From contig JAEYOW010000045.1 in assembly GCA_023411375.1 (NCBI GenBank), positions 1 to 61,791 on the forward strand: 61,791 nucleotides of DNA, in the 5' to 3' direction. The position numbers and the translations under genes were made by a program. Below the pieces are notes generated by a model, which saw only the letters and a list, made by a program, of their open reading frames with translations, made no database searches and had not been told where the DNA came from. This stretch comes from Bacillota bacterium. Its GTDB lineage: Bacteria > Bacillota > Clostridia > Christensenellales > Aristaeellaceae. This document shows positions 9,572-17,693 of this stretch, one piece after another. Within the stretch, counting starts at the first letter, position 1. The number at the start of each line of letters is the position of its first letter.

Positions 9572-10591
9572 ATGATTCAGCTCAACGACATCGTGGTAAA
9601 ATTCGGAGATTTTACGGCGCTCCACAACATCAACGTGGAGGTGGGGGAGGGGGAGTTCTTTACCTTCCTGGGTCCCTCCGGCTGTGGAAAAACAACCACG
9701 CTGCGCACCATCACGGGCTTTATTCAGCCTGAAAGCGGCACGGTTTGCGTCAAGGACAGGGACATCACGCACGTACCCATCGAGGAGCGCAATATCGGCA
9801 TCGTATTTCAGAGCTACGCGCTGTTTCCATCCATGACGGTATACGACAACATCGCGTTCGGTCTTAAGATCAAAAAGCTTAAGAAGGCGGAGGTAGACCA
9901 GAAGGTTCGCGCCATCGCCGCCAAGGTGGACCTTTCGGATGAGCAGCTGAAAAAGGCGGTTTCCCAGCTGTCCGGCGGCCAGCAGCAGCGCGTCGCCATC
10001 GCCCGCGCGCTGGTGACGGAGCCGGCCATCATCTGCATGGACGAGCCGCTTTCAAACCTCGACGCCAAGCTGCGCGTCCAGTTGCGCAACGAGCTCAAAA
10101 AAATGCAGCGGGATTTCGGCATCACCACCATCTACGTCACCCACGATCAGGAGGAGGCGCTGACGCTGTCCGACCGCATCGCGGTGTTCAATAACGGCTT
10201 TATCGAGCAGATCGGCACGCCAAACGAGGTCTATAACCACTCCAAAACCGAGTTTGTCTGCAACTTCATCGGCGATATTAACCGCCTTGGAGACGAGATT
10301 GTAGCCGCGTTGAACCAAAAGGGCGCGCCCGTCAGGCCGGGGGATCATCATTTCATCCGGCTGGAGCGCGTGCGCGTCAACCGCGCGCCAGACGCGGACG
10401 AGCTGGTGCTGGACGGCATCATTGAAAGCCGCGAGTATTACGGCCTCTACATCAAGTATTACATCCATGTCGGCTCGCAGACCGTCAAAGCCATCGAAAA
10501 AAACGACGGCATCAACATCTACGAGTCCGGGCAGAGCGTGAAGGTCGGCATCCACCCTGTGGATATCATGACCTACGCGGCCGAAGCGTAA
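9572..10591 (+). CDS. ABC transporter ATP-binding protein (FbpC/PotA type)
   Basis: This 339-residue cytoplasmic ATPase energises the adjacent importer. It shows Walker A GPSGCGKTT (about residues 35-43), the Q-loop in GIVFQSYALFP, signature LSGGQQQR, Walker B ICMDEPLSN and switch histidine VTHDQEEAL. A roughly 100-residue C-terminal TOBE-like domain follows, as in FbpC/PotA/CysA. It lies 13 bp before the fused permease gene. Its family matches the FbpA/FbpB-like partners, not the LplB/LplC system downstream. Confidence 0.95.
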   Translation: MIQLNDIVVKFGDFTALHNINVEVGEGEFFTFLGPSGCGKTTTLRTITGFIQPESGTVCVKDRDITHVPIEERNIGIVFQSYALFPSMTVYDNIAFGLKIKKLKKAEVDQKVRAIAAKVDLSDEQLKKAVSQLSGGQQQRVAIARALVTEPAIICMDEPLSNLDAKLRVQLRNELKKMQRDFGITTIYVTHDQEEALTLSDRIAVFNNGFIEQIGTPNEVYNHSKTEFVCNFIGDINRLGDEIVAALNQKGAPVRPGDHHFIRLERVRVNRAPDADELVLDGIIESREYYGLYIKYYIHVGSQTVKAIEKNDGINIYESGQSVKVGIHPVDIMTYAAEA

Positions 10592-10603
10592 GGGGGCGGG
10601 AGG

Positions 10604-12526
10604 ATGAGCACCGAGACCAGAAAATGGCTCAGGCCGGATAAGCTCGTCAAGGTCTTTGGCATCGCCTTTTTCGTCTATCTGTTTTTCGGCTTCATGCTGC
10701 TGCCGTGCCTGAACACGCTCACGCAGATTTTTACCACGAAAAACGCGGCGGGCGAAACGGACCCCTGGGCGGTCATCCGCTTTTTCTTTGCGGGCAACAT
10801 GCCGCAGTACGTGTGGAATTCGCTCAAGCTGGCCATCTGCCTGGTGGTGACGGTCAATATCGTGGGCGTGAGCATTGTGCTGCTGACCGAGTATTTTGAC
10901 ATCAAGGGCGCGAAAATTCTGCGCCTGGGCTATATGACCACGCTGATCTACAGCGGCGTCGCGCTTGTGACCGGCTACCTGTTCCTGTACGACCGCAACG
11001 GCATCATCACCACGATGCTGCTCAACGCCTTTCCGGGCATGGACCCCAACTGGTTTTCAGGGTTCAACGCGGTGCTGTTTACCATGACGTTTGCGTGCAC
11101 CTCCAACCACGCGCTGTTTTTGCGCAACGCCATCAGGGGCATTGATTACAACACGGTCGAGGCCGCGCGCAACCTGGGCGCCAAGCCCTTCAAGGTGCTG
11201 CGCAAGGTGGTATTCCCCACGCTGATCCCAACGATGTTTTCCCTGACCGTCATGACGTTTATCACGGGCCTGTGCGCCATGTCGGCCCCGACGCTGCTGG
11301 GGTACGACTCCATCAACCCGGAGATCGTACGGCTTGCCGGTTCGTCCATCGCGGACGAGGCCTTTCCGCAGGCGCGCGCCGCGCTGCTGTCAATTATCCT
11401 GGCGCTGTTTACCATCGTTCTGCTCACCTGCCTGTCCGCCTATGAGCGCAAAGGCCATTATCTTTCGGTTTCCAAAACCAAGGCAAAGCTGGTCAAGCAG
11501 AAGATCGACAATCCCGTGGCCAACGTGCTGGCGCATATCTACGCGTATGTGCTGTTCATCATCTACATGACGCCCGTGGTGATGATCGTGGTGTTCGCGT
11601 TCCAGAACTATCCGGCCATCCGGATGAAAACGCTGGACTTTTCCAATTTCACGCTGATCAATTTCTTTGGCGAGCAGGATTACTCCTACCTCACCTCACG
11701 CGGCACATACAAGACGCGCTCCGGGGCGATTTCGGGCCTGTTTTCCAACGACGCGACGCTGGGCGGCATCAGGCTTAGCTTTATCCTTTCCGCGCTCGCT
11801 GCGGCGCTTGCTTGCGTCATTGTGGTGGTGGCTTGCAACTATATCTTCAAAAACCGCAAGAAAAAGCGCGGCGCGGTGCTGGAATACAGCCTGCTGTTTC
11901 CGTGGCTTTTGCCCACCATTCTGATCTGCTACTCCTACCGCACCTTCTTTAACAGCGAGGACGTGTGGTATGTGTTTAACAGCAACCTCTACTACATGGA
12001 AAACGTCCGGCTGCTGATCATTATTGCATATACGGTTGTAAAGCTGCCGTTTGCGCTGAGGATGATCAAGGCGTCGTTCTACGCCATCGACGAGGAGCTG
12101 GAGGACGCGGCCCGAAACCTGGGCGCGAGCGGCCTGAAAACCTTTATGAGGGTGAAGCTGCCCATTATCCTGCCGAGCGTGCTGGCGGTGTTTGCCCTTA
12201 ACTTTAACGCCCTGTTTACGGAATACGATATGTCCGCGACGTTTGCCAGCAGCCAGGGCACCACCTACGCGATGGTTATTCAGAGCATGTGCGCGGACGA
12301 GGGGCTGTACGGGTATAACGTTAACGCCTCCGGGCGAAGATGCGCGTCCACGGTGTTTATCATGCTGGTGTCGGGGCTGATTCTGTACCTTGTATACGGC
12401 GTCGGCGCGCGTGACCTGGGCGACAGGCTGGAGCTTAAGGAGAAACGGCGAAAACGGAGGGAGAAATTCCTGACGCGCTTTAAAGGCGGAGGGGCCTCGG
12501 CTCCGGCCGAGGCTGAAAAGGGCTAG
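10604..12526 (+). CDS. Fused double-domain ABC transporter permease (FbpB-like)
   Basis: This 640-residue inner-membrane protein has two MetI-like permease halves in one chain (about residues 60-290 and 380-620). Each half carries an EAA coupling motif: EAARNLGAKPF near residue 188 and DAARNLGASGL near residue 505. Such fusion is typical of iron(III) and 2-aminoethylphosphonate-type importers. The C-terminus ends in a basic then acidic tail. GGGAGG precedes the ATG. It is the last gene of the operon and is followed by a terminator. Confidence 0.93.
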   Translation: MSTETRKWLRPDKLVKVFGIAFFVYLFFGFMLLPCLNTLTQIFTTKNAAGETDPWAVIRFFFAGNMPQYVWNSLKLAICLVVTVNIVGVSIVLLTEYFDIKGAKILRLGYMTTLIYSGVALVTGYLFLYDRNGIITTMLLNAFPGMDPNWFSGFNAVLFTMTFACTSNHALFLRNAIRGIDYNTVEAARNLGAKPFKVLRKVVFPTLIPTMFSLTVMTFITGLCAMSAPTLLGYDSINPEIVRLAGSSIADEAFPQARAALLSIILALFTIVLLTCLSAYERKGHYLSVSKTKAKLVKQKIDNPVANVLAHIYAYVLFIIYMTPVVMIVVFAFQNYPAIRMKTLDFSNFTLINFFGEQDYSYLTSRGTYKTRSGAISGLFSNDATLGGIRLSFILSALAAALACVIVVVACNYIFKNRKKKRGAVLEYSLLFPWLLPTILICYSYRTFFNSEDVWYVFNSNLYYMENVRLLIIIAYTVVKLPFALRMIKASFYAIDEELEDAARNLGASGLKTFMRVKLPIILPSVLAVFALNFNALFTEYDMSATFASSQGTTYAMVIQSMCADEGLYGYNVNASGRRCASTVFIMLVSGLILYLVYGVGARDLGDRLELKEKRRKRREKFLTRFKGGGASAPAEAEKG

Positions 12527-12539
12527 ACCTTTATATGGA

Positions 12540-12585
12540 AAGTGGCGGAAACGGCTTTTTGTCCGTTCCCGCCACTTCTTTAGTT
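12540..12585. terminator. Bidirectional terminator between convergent genes
   Basis: A 15-bp stem with one mismatch (12540-12554 with 12563-12577) has a T-rich sequence on the plus side (CTTCTTTAGTT). It separates the permease gene from the convergent galactonate dehydratase gene. Confidence 0.8.
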
Positions 12586-12593
12586 AATACGCC

Positions 12594-13739
12594 CTACCAC
12601 TCAATCGGCGTGCCGTCCGCGAGCCGCCATACGGGGTTGCGCCAGTCGTGCCCCACAGCGGCGGCGGAGCGGACTTTTTTCTCGTCGATGTCAATACCAA
12701 GCCCTGGACGGGTCGGCCTCTCAATCCAACCGTCGTGATAGTGAAAGCCGCCGCCTTCTTTCAAATAATCAAAGTCGCCTATGCCGTTGTAATGGATGTT
12801 GAGGCTTTGCTCCTGAATAAAGGCGTTTGGCGTGCAGAAATCCAGCTGTACGCACGCGGCCAGCGCGATGGGGCCCAGCGGGCAGTGCGGCGCGACGGCC
12901 ATATCATAGCACTCCGCCATGGCGGCAATCTTGCGGCTTTCCCAGATGCCGCCCGCGTGCGACAGGTCCGGCTGGAGAATATCTACCGCGCCCGCGGCGA
13001 TCAGCTGCTTGAAGCCCCAGCGCGTATACATGCGCTCGCCCGTGGCGATGGGGGTGTTGCAGTGGCGGCGCAGCTCCTGAAAGCCCTCGACCTGCTCCGG
13101 CTGCAGCGGCTCCTCGATGTAGAGCAGGCCGTACTGCTCCAACTCGTGGATGAGCATGCGCGCCATGGGCATATGCACGCGGCCGTGGAAGTCCACCGCC
13201 ACGTCGATCTCGTAGCCGAAGCGGTCGCGGATCAAACCGATCTTGTCCGCGGCGGCCTTCAGCTTGCGCACGTTATCCACCCAGCCCAGCTCGTCGGTAA
13301 TACAGGTTTTGATGGTGCGGTAGCCCTGCCGCATGCGCTCCTCTATCTGCGGGATGATATCCGCGCCGCCCTCGCCCATAATCCAGGCGTACACTTGAAG
13401 CCTGTCGCGCACAGCGCCACCCAGCAGGTCGTACACCGGCACGCCCAGGGCCTTTCCCTTAATGTCCCACAGCGCCTGCTCGATGCCGGACATCGCGCTG
13501 GTGAGCACCGGGCCGCCGCGGTAAAAGTTGCAGCGGTACATCGTCTGCCACAGCTCCTCTACATGGCCCGCCTCCTTACCAATCAATTGTCCGCGCAGCT
13601 CGTTCACGCATGCCATGACGGAATCCGCTTTCCCCTCAACAATGGGTTCGCCCCAGCCGTCCAGGCCGTCGTCCGTCGTGATTTTGACAAACAGCCAGCG
13701 GGGCGGAACCTTGAAAAGCTCGATTTCTTTGATCTTCAT
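12594..13739 (-). CDS. dgoD: D-galactonate dehydratase-like enolase-superfamily enzyme, paralogue 1
   Basis: This 381-residue enolase-superfamily dehydratase is predicted to convert an aldonate (D-galactonate in the best-known members) to a 2-keto-3-deoxy acid. In E. coli DgoD numbering it keeps the metal ligands D183, E209 and E235, and the catalytic H185 and H285. The ATG at 13739 is chosen because AAAGGA lies 8 bases upstream; an ATG three codons earlier abuts the ribosome binding site. It has its own promoter, divergent from the importer genes. The segment around residues 144-152 (KTCITDELGW) differs from the second paralogue and from E. coli, so the substrate may differ. Confidence 0.9.
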   Translation of the reverse strand: MKIKEIELFKVPPRWLFVKITTDDGLDGWGEPIVEGKADSVMACVNELRGQLIGKEAGHVEELWQTMYRCNFYRGGPVLTSAMSGIEQALWDIKGKALGVPVYDLLGGAVRDRLQVYAWIMGEGGADIIPQIEERMRQGYRTIKTCITDELGWVDNVRKLKAAADKIGLIRDRFGYEIDVAVDFHGRVHMPMARMLIHELEQYGLLYIEEPLQPEQVEGFQELRRHCNTPIATGERMYTRWGFKQLIAAGAVDILQPDLSHAGGIWESRKIAAMAECYDMAVAPHCPLGPIALAACVQLDFCTPNAFIQEQSLNIHYNGIGDFDYLKEGGGFHYHDGWIERPTRPGLGIDIDEKKVRSAAAVGHDWRNPVWRLADGTPIEW

Positions 13740-13774
13740 TGCAATCATCCTTTCCCGTGCCTTGATTTGCCTTT

Positions 13775-13803
13775 ATTATAGAAAGGCGCCTCCGGTTCGT
13801 AAA
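13775..13803 (-). promoter_or_regulatory. Sigma-A promoter of dgoD paralogue 1
   Basis: On the minus strand, TTTACG (13803-13798), a 17-bp spacer and a perfect TATAAT (13780-13775). Confidence 0.7.
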
Positions 13804-13841
13804 GAGCCGGGCCCGCGCTTTGGCTTATTGAATTTTTGTGT

Positions 13842-13872
13842 CGGATTATCCGAATCGTTTTTTGATTATCCA
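13842..13872. promoter_or_regulatory. Paired GATTATCC direct repeats, candidate regulator site
   Basis: Two copies of GATTATCC (13844-13851 and 13864-13871) are spaced exactly 20 bp, two helical turns. The first sits inside the inverted repeat CGGATTATCCG (13842-13852). They lie between the two divergent promoters of the locus. Direct repeats at about two turns are typical of AraC-family sites, and an AraC regulator is encoded at 17694. Confidence 0.5.
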
Positions 13873-13942
13873 AAATTCAAAAAGGGGAATCCGTGAGGCG
13901 AAAAAGTCGGATATGGCCATAAATCGACCATAAAATGAATAA

Positions 13943-13971
13943 TTGACCGTGGGCGAAGGGTGCTCTATCAT
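13943..13971 (+). promoter_or_regulatory. Sigma-A promoter of the LplB/LplC-type importer operon
   Basis: TTGACC (13943-13948), a 17-bp spacer and TATCAT (13966-13971). It lies 41 bp before the chosen start of the first permease gene, which rules out the in-frame TTG at 13943 as a start codon. Confidence 0.75.
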
Positions 13972-14011
13972 GAGACCATCGAACAGGAGAGACGACAGGG
14001 AGGAATACCTG

Positions 14012-14980
14012 ATGACCAACGAACGCGCACTCTCGGGCGTCCACTTAGGGGCGCCGCGCCATTCCGGCTGGCGGATGATCAAGGCGAACTTTCAGCGGTA
14101 CTGGGGGCTGTACCTTTTGCTTTTGCCCACGCTGATCTATGCGGCCATCTTTTTGTACGGCCCGATGTACGGCCTTCTGATTGCCTTTAAGGATTACAAC
14201 TCCAAGCTGGGCGTCACGGGCAGCCCGTGGGCGGACCCTTTTTATAAGTACCTGGAAAGGTTTTTTACCTCCTACAATTGCGGCAAGCTAATCGGCAACA
14301 CCTTAACCATCAGCCTTTATACGCTGCTGGCGAGCTTTCCCATTCCGATTATCTTCGCCCTGCTGCTTAACCAGCTGCCAAACGGCAAGTTTAAAAAACT
14401 GGTGCAGACGGTCTCTTATGCGCCGCACTTTATTTCCACGGTGGTGCTGGTGAGCATGCTCAGCGTGTTCCTGGCCCCCTCCAGCGGTATTGTCAACATC
14501 CTGATTACCAAGCTGGGCGGGCAGGCGTTTTACTTCATGGGCAGCGAAAGCGCGTTTAAGCACGTTTACGTATGGTCAGGCATCTGGCAGAGCATGGGCT
14601 GGTCGTCCATCATCTATGTGGCGGCGCTGGCCGGGGTCAGTCCGGACCAGCACGAGGCCGCCATTGTGGATGGGGCCAACAAGCTTCAGCGAATCTGGTA
14701 CGTGGATATCCCGGCCATTATGCCCACTGCGGTCACCATGCTGATCCTCAATACGGGAAATATCATGTCCATCGGCTTTGAAAAGGCCTTCCTGATGCAG
14801 AACAACCTGAACACGGGCGCATCGGAAATTATTTCCACATACGTCTACAAGGTCGGCATCCTCAACGGGCAGTTCAGCTATTCCACGGCCATCGGAATGT
14901 TCAACGCCGTCATCTGCTGCGTGATGGTGCTGCTGGTCAACTGGATATCCCGCAAAACGACCGAAAGCGGACTGTGGTGA
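14012..14980 (+). CDS. Carbohydrate ABC transporter permease (LplB/YteP type)
   Basis: This 322-residue polytopic permease shows GLYLLLLPTLIYAAIFLYGPMYG near the N-terminus, typical of the LplB/YteP subgroup used for oligosaccharides and oligouronides. The coupling motif is present near residue 216 as EAAIVDGANKLQRIWYVDIPAI. The ATG at 14012 follows AGGGAGG. It heads a run with a second permease (30 bp downstream) and a binding protein. No ATPase gene is present, so an MsmX-like shared ATPase encoded elsewhere is expected. Confidence 0.92.
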   Translation: MTNERALSGVHLGAPRHSGWRMIKANFQRYWGLYLLLLPTLIYAAIFLYGPMYGLLIAFKDYNSKLGVTGSPWADPFYKYLERFFTSYNCGKLIGNTLTISLYTLLASFPIPIIFALLLNQLPNGKFKKLVQTVSYAPHFISTVVLVSMLSVFLAPSSGIVNILITKLGGQAFYFMGSESAFKHVYVWSGIWQSMGWSSIIYVAALAGVSPDQHEAAIVDGANKLQRIWYVDIPAIMPTAVTMLILNTGNIMSIGFEKAFLMQNNLNTGASEIISTYVYKVGILNGQFSYSTAIGMFNAVICCVMVLLVNWISRKTTESGLW

Positions 14981-15009
14981 CATGCGGTCTGGAGAGGATG
15001 GTTAAAAGC

Positions 15010-15918
15010 ATGAGCAAAGCAACAAAAAACCAGGTGAAGCTTACGCGGGGCGACCGGGTGTTCAACGTTTTCATCTACGCGCTGATGGCCGTGGTGCTGA
15101 TCCTGTGCGCCTATCCCCTGTATTTTGTGGTGATCGCCTCCTTCAGCGACCCCACGCAGGTCAATGCCGGAAACGTCATCTTTTTACCTAAGGACGTGAT
15201 GGTGGATGGGTATATCAGCATCTTCCACGACGCGAAGATATGGACGGGTTACAAAAACACCATCATATACACGGTCGTTGGCACCTGCCTTAACGTATGC
15301 CTGACGATGGCGGCCGCCTATCCGCTCTCCCGCAAGGAGCTGCTGGGGCGCAAGCAGATTATGATGCTGCTTACCTTCACGATGTTCTTCAACGGCGGCA
15401 TGATTCCCAATTACCTTCTGGTAAACGGCATGGGTCTTAAAAACACGATTTGGGCCATGGTGCTGCCGACAGCGGTTTCGGTCTGGAACCTGATTATTGC
15501 ACGGTCGTACTTTATGTCCACCATCCCGGACGAGCTGGTGGAGGCGGCGGAGATCGACGGCTGCGGAAGCCTCCGCTTCTTCTTTACCATGGCGTTGCCC
15601 CTGTCCAAGGCGCTTACGGCGGTAATGGTGCTGTTTTACGCCGTCAGCCACTGGAACGCGTTCTTCAACGCCCTGCTGTATCTGGACAAGAGCGCCATGC
15701 ACCCGCTCCAGCTGGTGCTGCGCGATTTGCTGCTGGTCAACCAGGGCGTGGACTCCAGCATGATGGCGGACGCCAAGGAGATGCAGCTTCGCCAGAAGTT
15801 GGCCGACCTGCTCAAATACGGCGCGGTCGTGGTGTCCACTTTGCCGGTACTGTGCATTTACCCGTTTATTCAAAAATACTTCGTCAAAGGCGTCATGGTT
15901 GGCGCGGTCAAGGGATGA
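15010..15918 (+). CDS. Carbohydrate ABC transporter permease (LplC/YtcP type)
   Basis: This is the second permease of the pair: 302 residues, about six membrane segments, MetI-like, with a coupling motif in ELVEAAEIDGCGSLRFFFTMALP. LplC-type features include FNGGMIPNYLLV and the C-terminal FVKGVMVGAVKG. GGAGAGG lies 12 bases before the ATG at 15010; the earlier in-frame ATG at 14998 directly abuts that site. It works with the LplB-like permease and the binding protein encoded on either side. Confidence 0.92.
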   Translation: MSKATKNQVKLTRGDRVFNVFIYALMAVVLILCAYPLYFVVIASFSDPTQVNAGNVIFLPKDVMVDGYISIFHDAKIWTGYKNTIIYTVVGTCLNVCLTMAAAYPLSRKELLGRKQIMMLLTFTMFFNGGMIPNYLLVNGMGLKNTIWAMVLPTAVSVWNLIIARSYFMSTIPDELVEAAEIDGCGSLRFFFTMALPLSKALTAVMVLFYAVSHWNAFFNALLYLDKSAMHPLQLVLRDLLLVNQGVDSSMMADAKEMQLRQKLADLLKYGAVVVSTLPVLCIYPFIQKYFVKGVMVGAVKG

Positions 15919-15967
15919 TCTCCGCTTTTTAAGCGGTTAGTTCATATGATGAAAGGAGGAGCAGAAA

Positions 15968-17563
15968 ATGCTTCGCAAAATTCTGGCAACAGCCCTGGTA
16001 CTGATGATGGCGCTGGCGGGAACCGCCGTGGCCGAAACCGCCGCGTTCAACGCGGAGGGCTACCCCATTGTCAACGAGCCGGTCACGCTTCGCGTGCTGG
16101 TGGGCAACAGCGCCGCCAGCCCGGCGGATTACAACGACCTCCAGATTATCCAGGAGATCGAGCAGAAAACCGGCATCCATATCGAATGGATTATGGCCGG
16201 CTCAGGCCTGACCGAAAAGCGCTCGGTCATGCTTGCCACCGGCGACCTGCCCGACATTATCTTAAAGGACGTAACCGCCACCGAGCTGGTAACCTACGGT
16301 GAAAACGGCACGTTCATCCCCATGCAGGACCTGATCAAGCAATACGCGCCCAACGTAACCGCGCTGTTTGAAAAAACGGAGGGCCTTGAGGGCTTCGTGA
16401 CCGCGCCCGACGGCAATATCTACGGCGTGCCGCGCATGAACGCCGCTCCGTGGACCAAGACCAACGGCATCGGCATGATCAACACCAAATGGCTGGAAAA
16501 CCTGGGTCTTGAAATGCCCACCACCATCGACGAGTTTTACAACGTGCTCAAGGCCTTTAAGGAGCAGGATGCCAACCAAAACGGCGACCCCGCCGACGAG
16601 ATTCCCATGGCGTTTGGCAAGTGGCTCAACTCCGGCGTGACCACGCTTAGCGATGTTAACGGTATCTCCTACCTGATGAGCGCCTTCGGCGTGCCCATGG
16701 GCATCGAGTACATGGACGTTCAGGATGGCAAGGTCACGTGCGTTGCCACCACGGAAAACTACAAGCAGGGCATCGCGTACCTGAGCAAGATGTATGCCGA
16801 GGGCCTGATCGATATCGAGAGCTTCACCATGAGCCGCGAGCAGCTGGATGCCAAAATCAGCCAGATTCCATATAGCGTGGGCTATATCCAGGGTTGGGAC
16901 ATCGCGGATGAATTCTCCACCGACGACGCGAAGGACAACTACGGCTTCATGCCGCCGCTTAAAGGCGTGGACGGCTCTGATCCCGTGATATACCAGGTGC
17001 CGCTGTACGGCATCAGCCGCGGCGCCTGCGTCATCACCTCCGCCTGCCAGTACCCCGAGGCAGCCATGCGTTGGATCGATACTCTCTACGATACGCTGAT
17101 CTCCGTGCAGATTTGCGAAGGCCCCATCGGGGTGCGCGTCGGTGAAAACGGCGACGGCACCTATGAAGTGCTGCCCGCGCCCGAGGGCATGAACAGCACC
17201 CAGTGGAAGGACGGCAACGCCCTGGGCGGCTACGGCGCGTTCGCTATCACGCCCGACACCTTCACCAATGTTCTCCGCTTCCCCGCGACGGACGCCAAGG
17301 TCGCCTTCATGACCGAGCATATGGACCCCTATGCCGATACCGAGGCTTTCCCGTCCGTGTACTACACGGTGGCGGAATCCGAGGAGGTCGCGCTGCTTCG
17401 GACGGACCTGCTAAGCTACATTGAGCGTCGCGCCAGCGACTGGATCATGAACGGCGGCATCGAGGAGCAGTGGGACGGCTACGTAAGCGAGCTTGGCGCC
17501 ATGGGCCTTAACCGCCTGATGGAAATCAACCAGGCCGCGTATGACCGCTATATTGGCAAGTAA
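15968..17563 (+). CDS. Extracellular solute-binding protein (LplA/YtcQ type)
   Basis: This 531-residue family-1 binding protein is of the large LplA/YtcQ class that feeds LplB/LplC importers with oligosaccharides. The signal peptide (about residues 1-22) ends TAVAET, a signal-peptidase-I site; there is no lipobox cysteine, unusual for this class in Gram-positive bacteria. Typical elements are TLRVLVGNS, TGIHIEWIMAG, MLATGDLPDIIL and the end of the domain near IQEEW-like residues (IEEQWDGYVSELGAMGL). GAAAGGAGGA lies just before the ATG. It ends the importer operon, followed by a 15-bp stem-loop. Confidence 0.9.
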   Translation: MLRKILATALVLMMALAGTAVAETAAFNAEGYPIVNEPVTLRVLVGNSAASPADYNDLQIIQEIEQKTGIHIEWIMAGSGLTEKRSVMLATGDLPDIILKDVTATELVTYGENGTFIPMQDLIKQYAPNVTALFEKTEGLEGFVTAPDGNIYGVPRMNAAPWTKTNGIGMINTKWLENLGLEMPTTIDEFYNVLKAFKEQDANQNGDPADEIPMAFGKWLNSGVTTLSDVNGISYLMSAFGVPMGIEYMDVQDGKVTCVATTENYKQGIAYLSKMYAEGLIDIESFTMSREQLDAKISQIPYSVGYIQGWDIADEFSTDDAKDNYGFMPPLKGVDGSDPVIYQVPLYGISRGACVITSACQYPEAAMRWIDTLYDTLISVQICEGPIGVRVGENGDGTYEVLPAPEGMNSTQWKDGNALGGYGAFAITPDTFTNVLRFPATDAKVAFMTEHMDPYADTEAFPSVYYTVAESEEVALLRTDLLSYIERRASDWIMNGGIEEQWDGYVSELGAMGLNRLMEINQAAYDRYIGK

Positions 17564-17579
17564 ACAATAAAAAAGCTCT

Positions 17580-17623
17580 TTGGGACTGCCGCGCATGAGC
17601 CTCACGTAGCGCGGCAGTCCCAA
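17580..17623 (+). terminator. 15-bp perfect stem-loop after the importer operon
   Basis: The perfect 15-bp arms are 17580-17594 and 17609-17623, with a 14-base loop. There is no T-run, but its position right after the binding-protein stop suggests termination or transcript stabilisation before the AraC gene. Confidence 0.55.
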
Positions 17624-17650
17624 CAGTCGCTGTTGCGCCCTTGGCGGCTG

Positions 17651-17659
17651 TGCTACAAT
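17651..17659 (+). promoter_or_regulatory. Extended -10 promoter of the AraC regulator gene
   Basis: TGCTACAAT (extended TGn plus TACAAT) lies 35 bp before the start codon. Its -35 is weak (TGTTGC at 17 bp). Confidence 0.45.
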
Positions 17660-17693
17660 AAGCCCCGATGATTCCCGGAAGGAGCGTGCCAAG

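Noticed and set aside
9572..12526. Assigning the importer firmly to iron(III)
   Set aside because: The fused permease and FbpC-type ATPase fit, but the same architecture serves phosphonate and polyamine uptake, and no diagnostic iron ligands were recognised in the binding protein.
13943..14011. N-terminal extension of the LplB-type permease from a TTG at 13943
   Set aside because: That TTG is the -35 element of a good promoter, and the ATG at 14012 has an ideal ribosome binding site.
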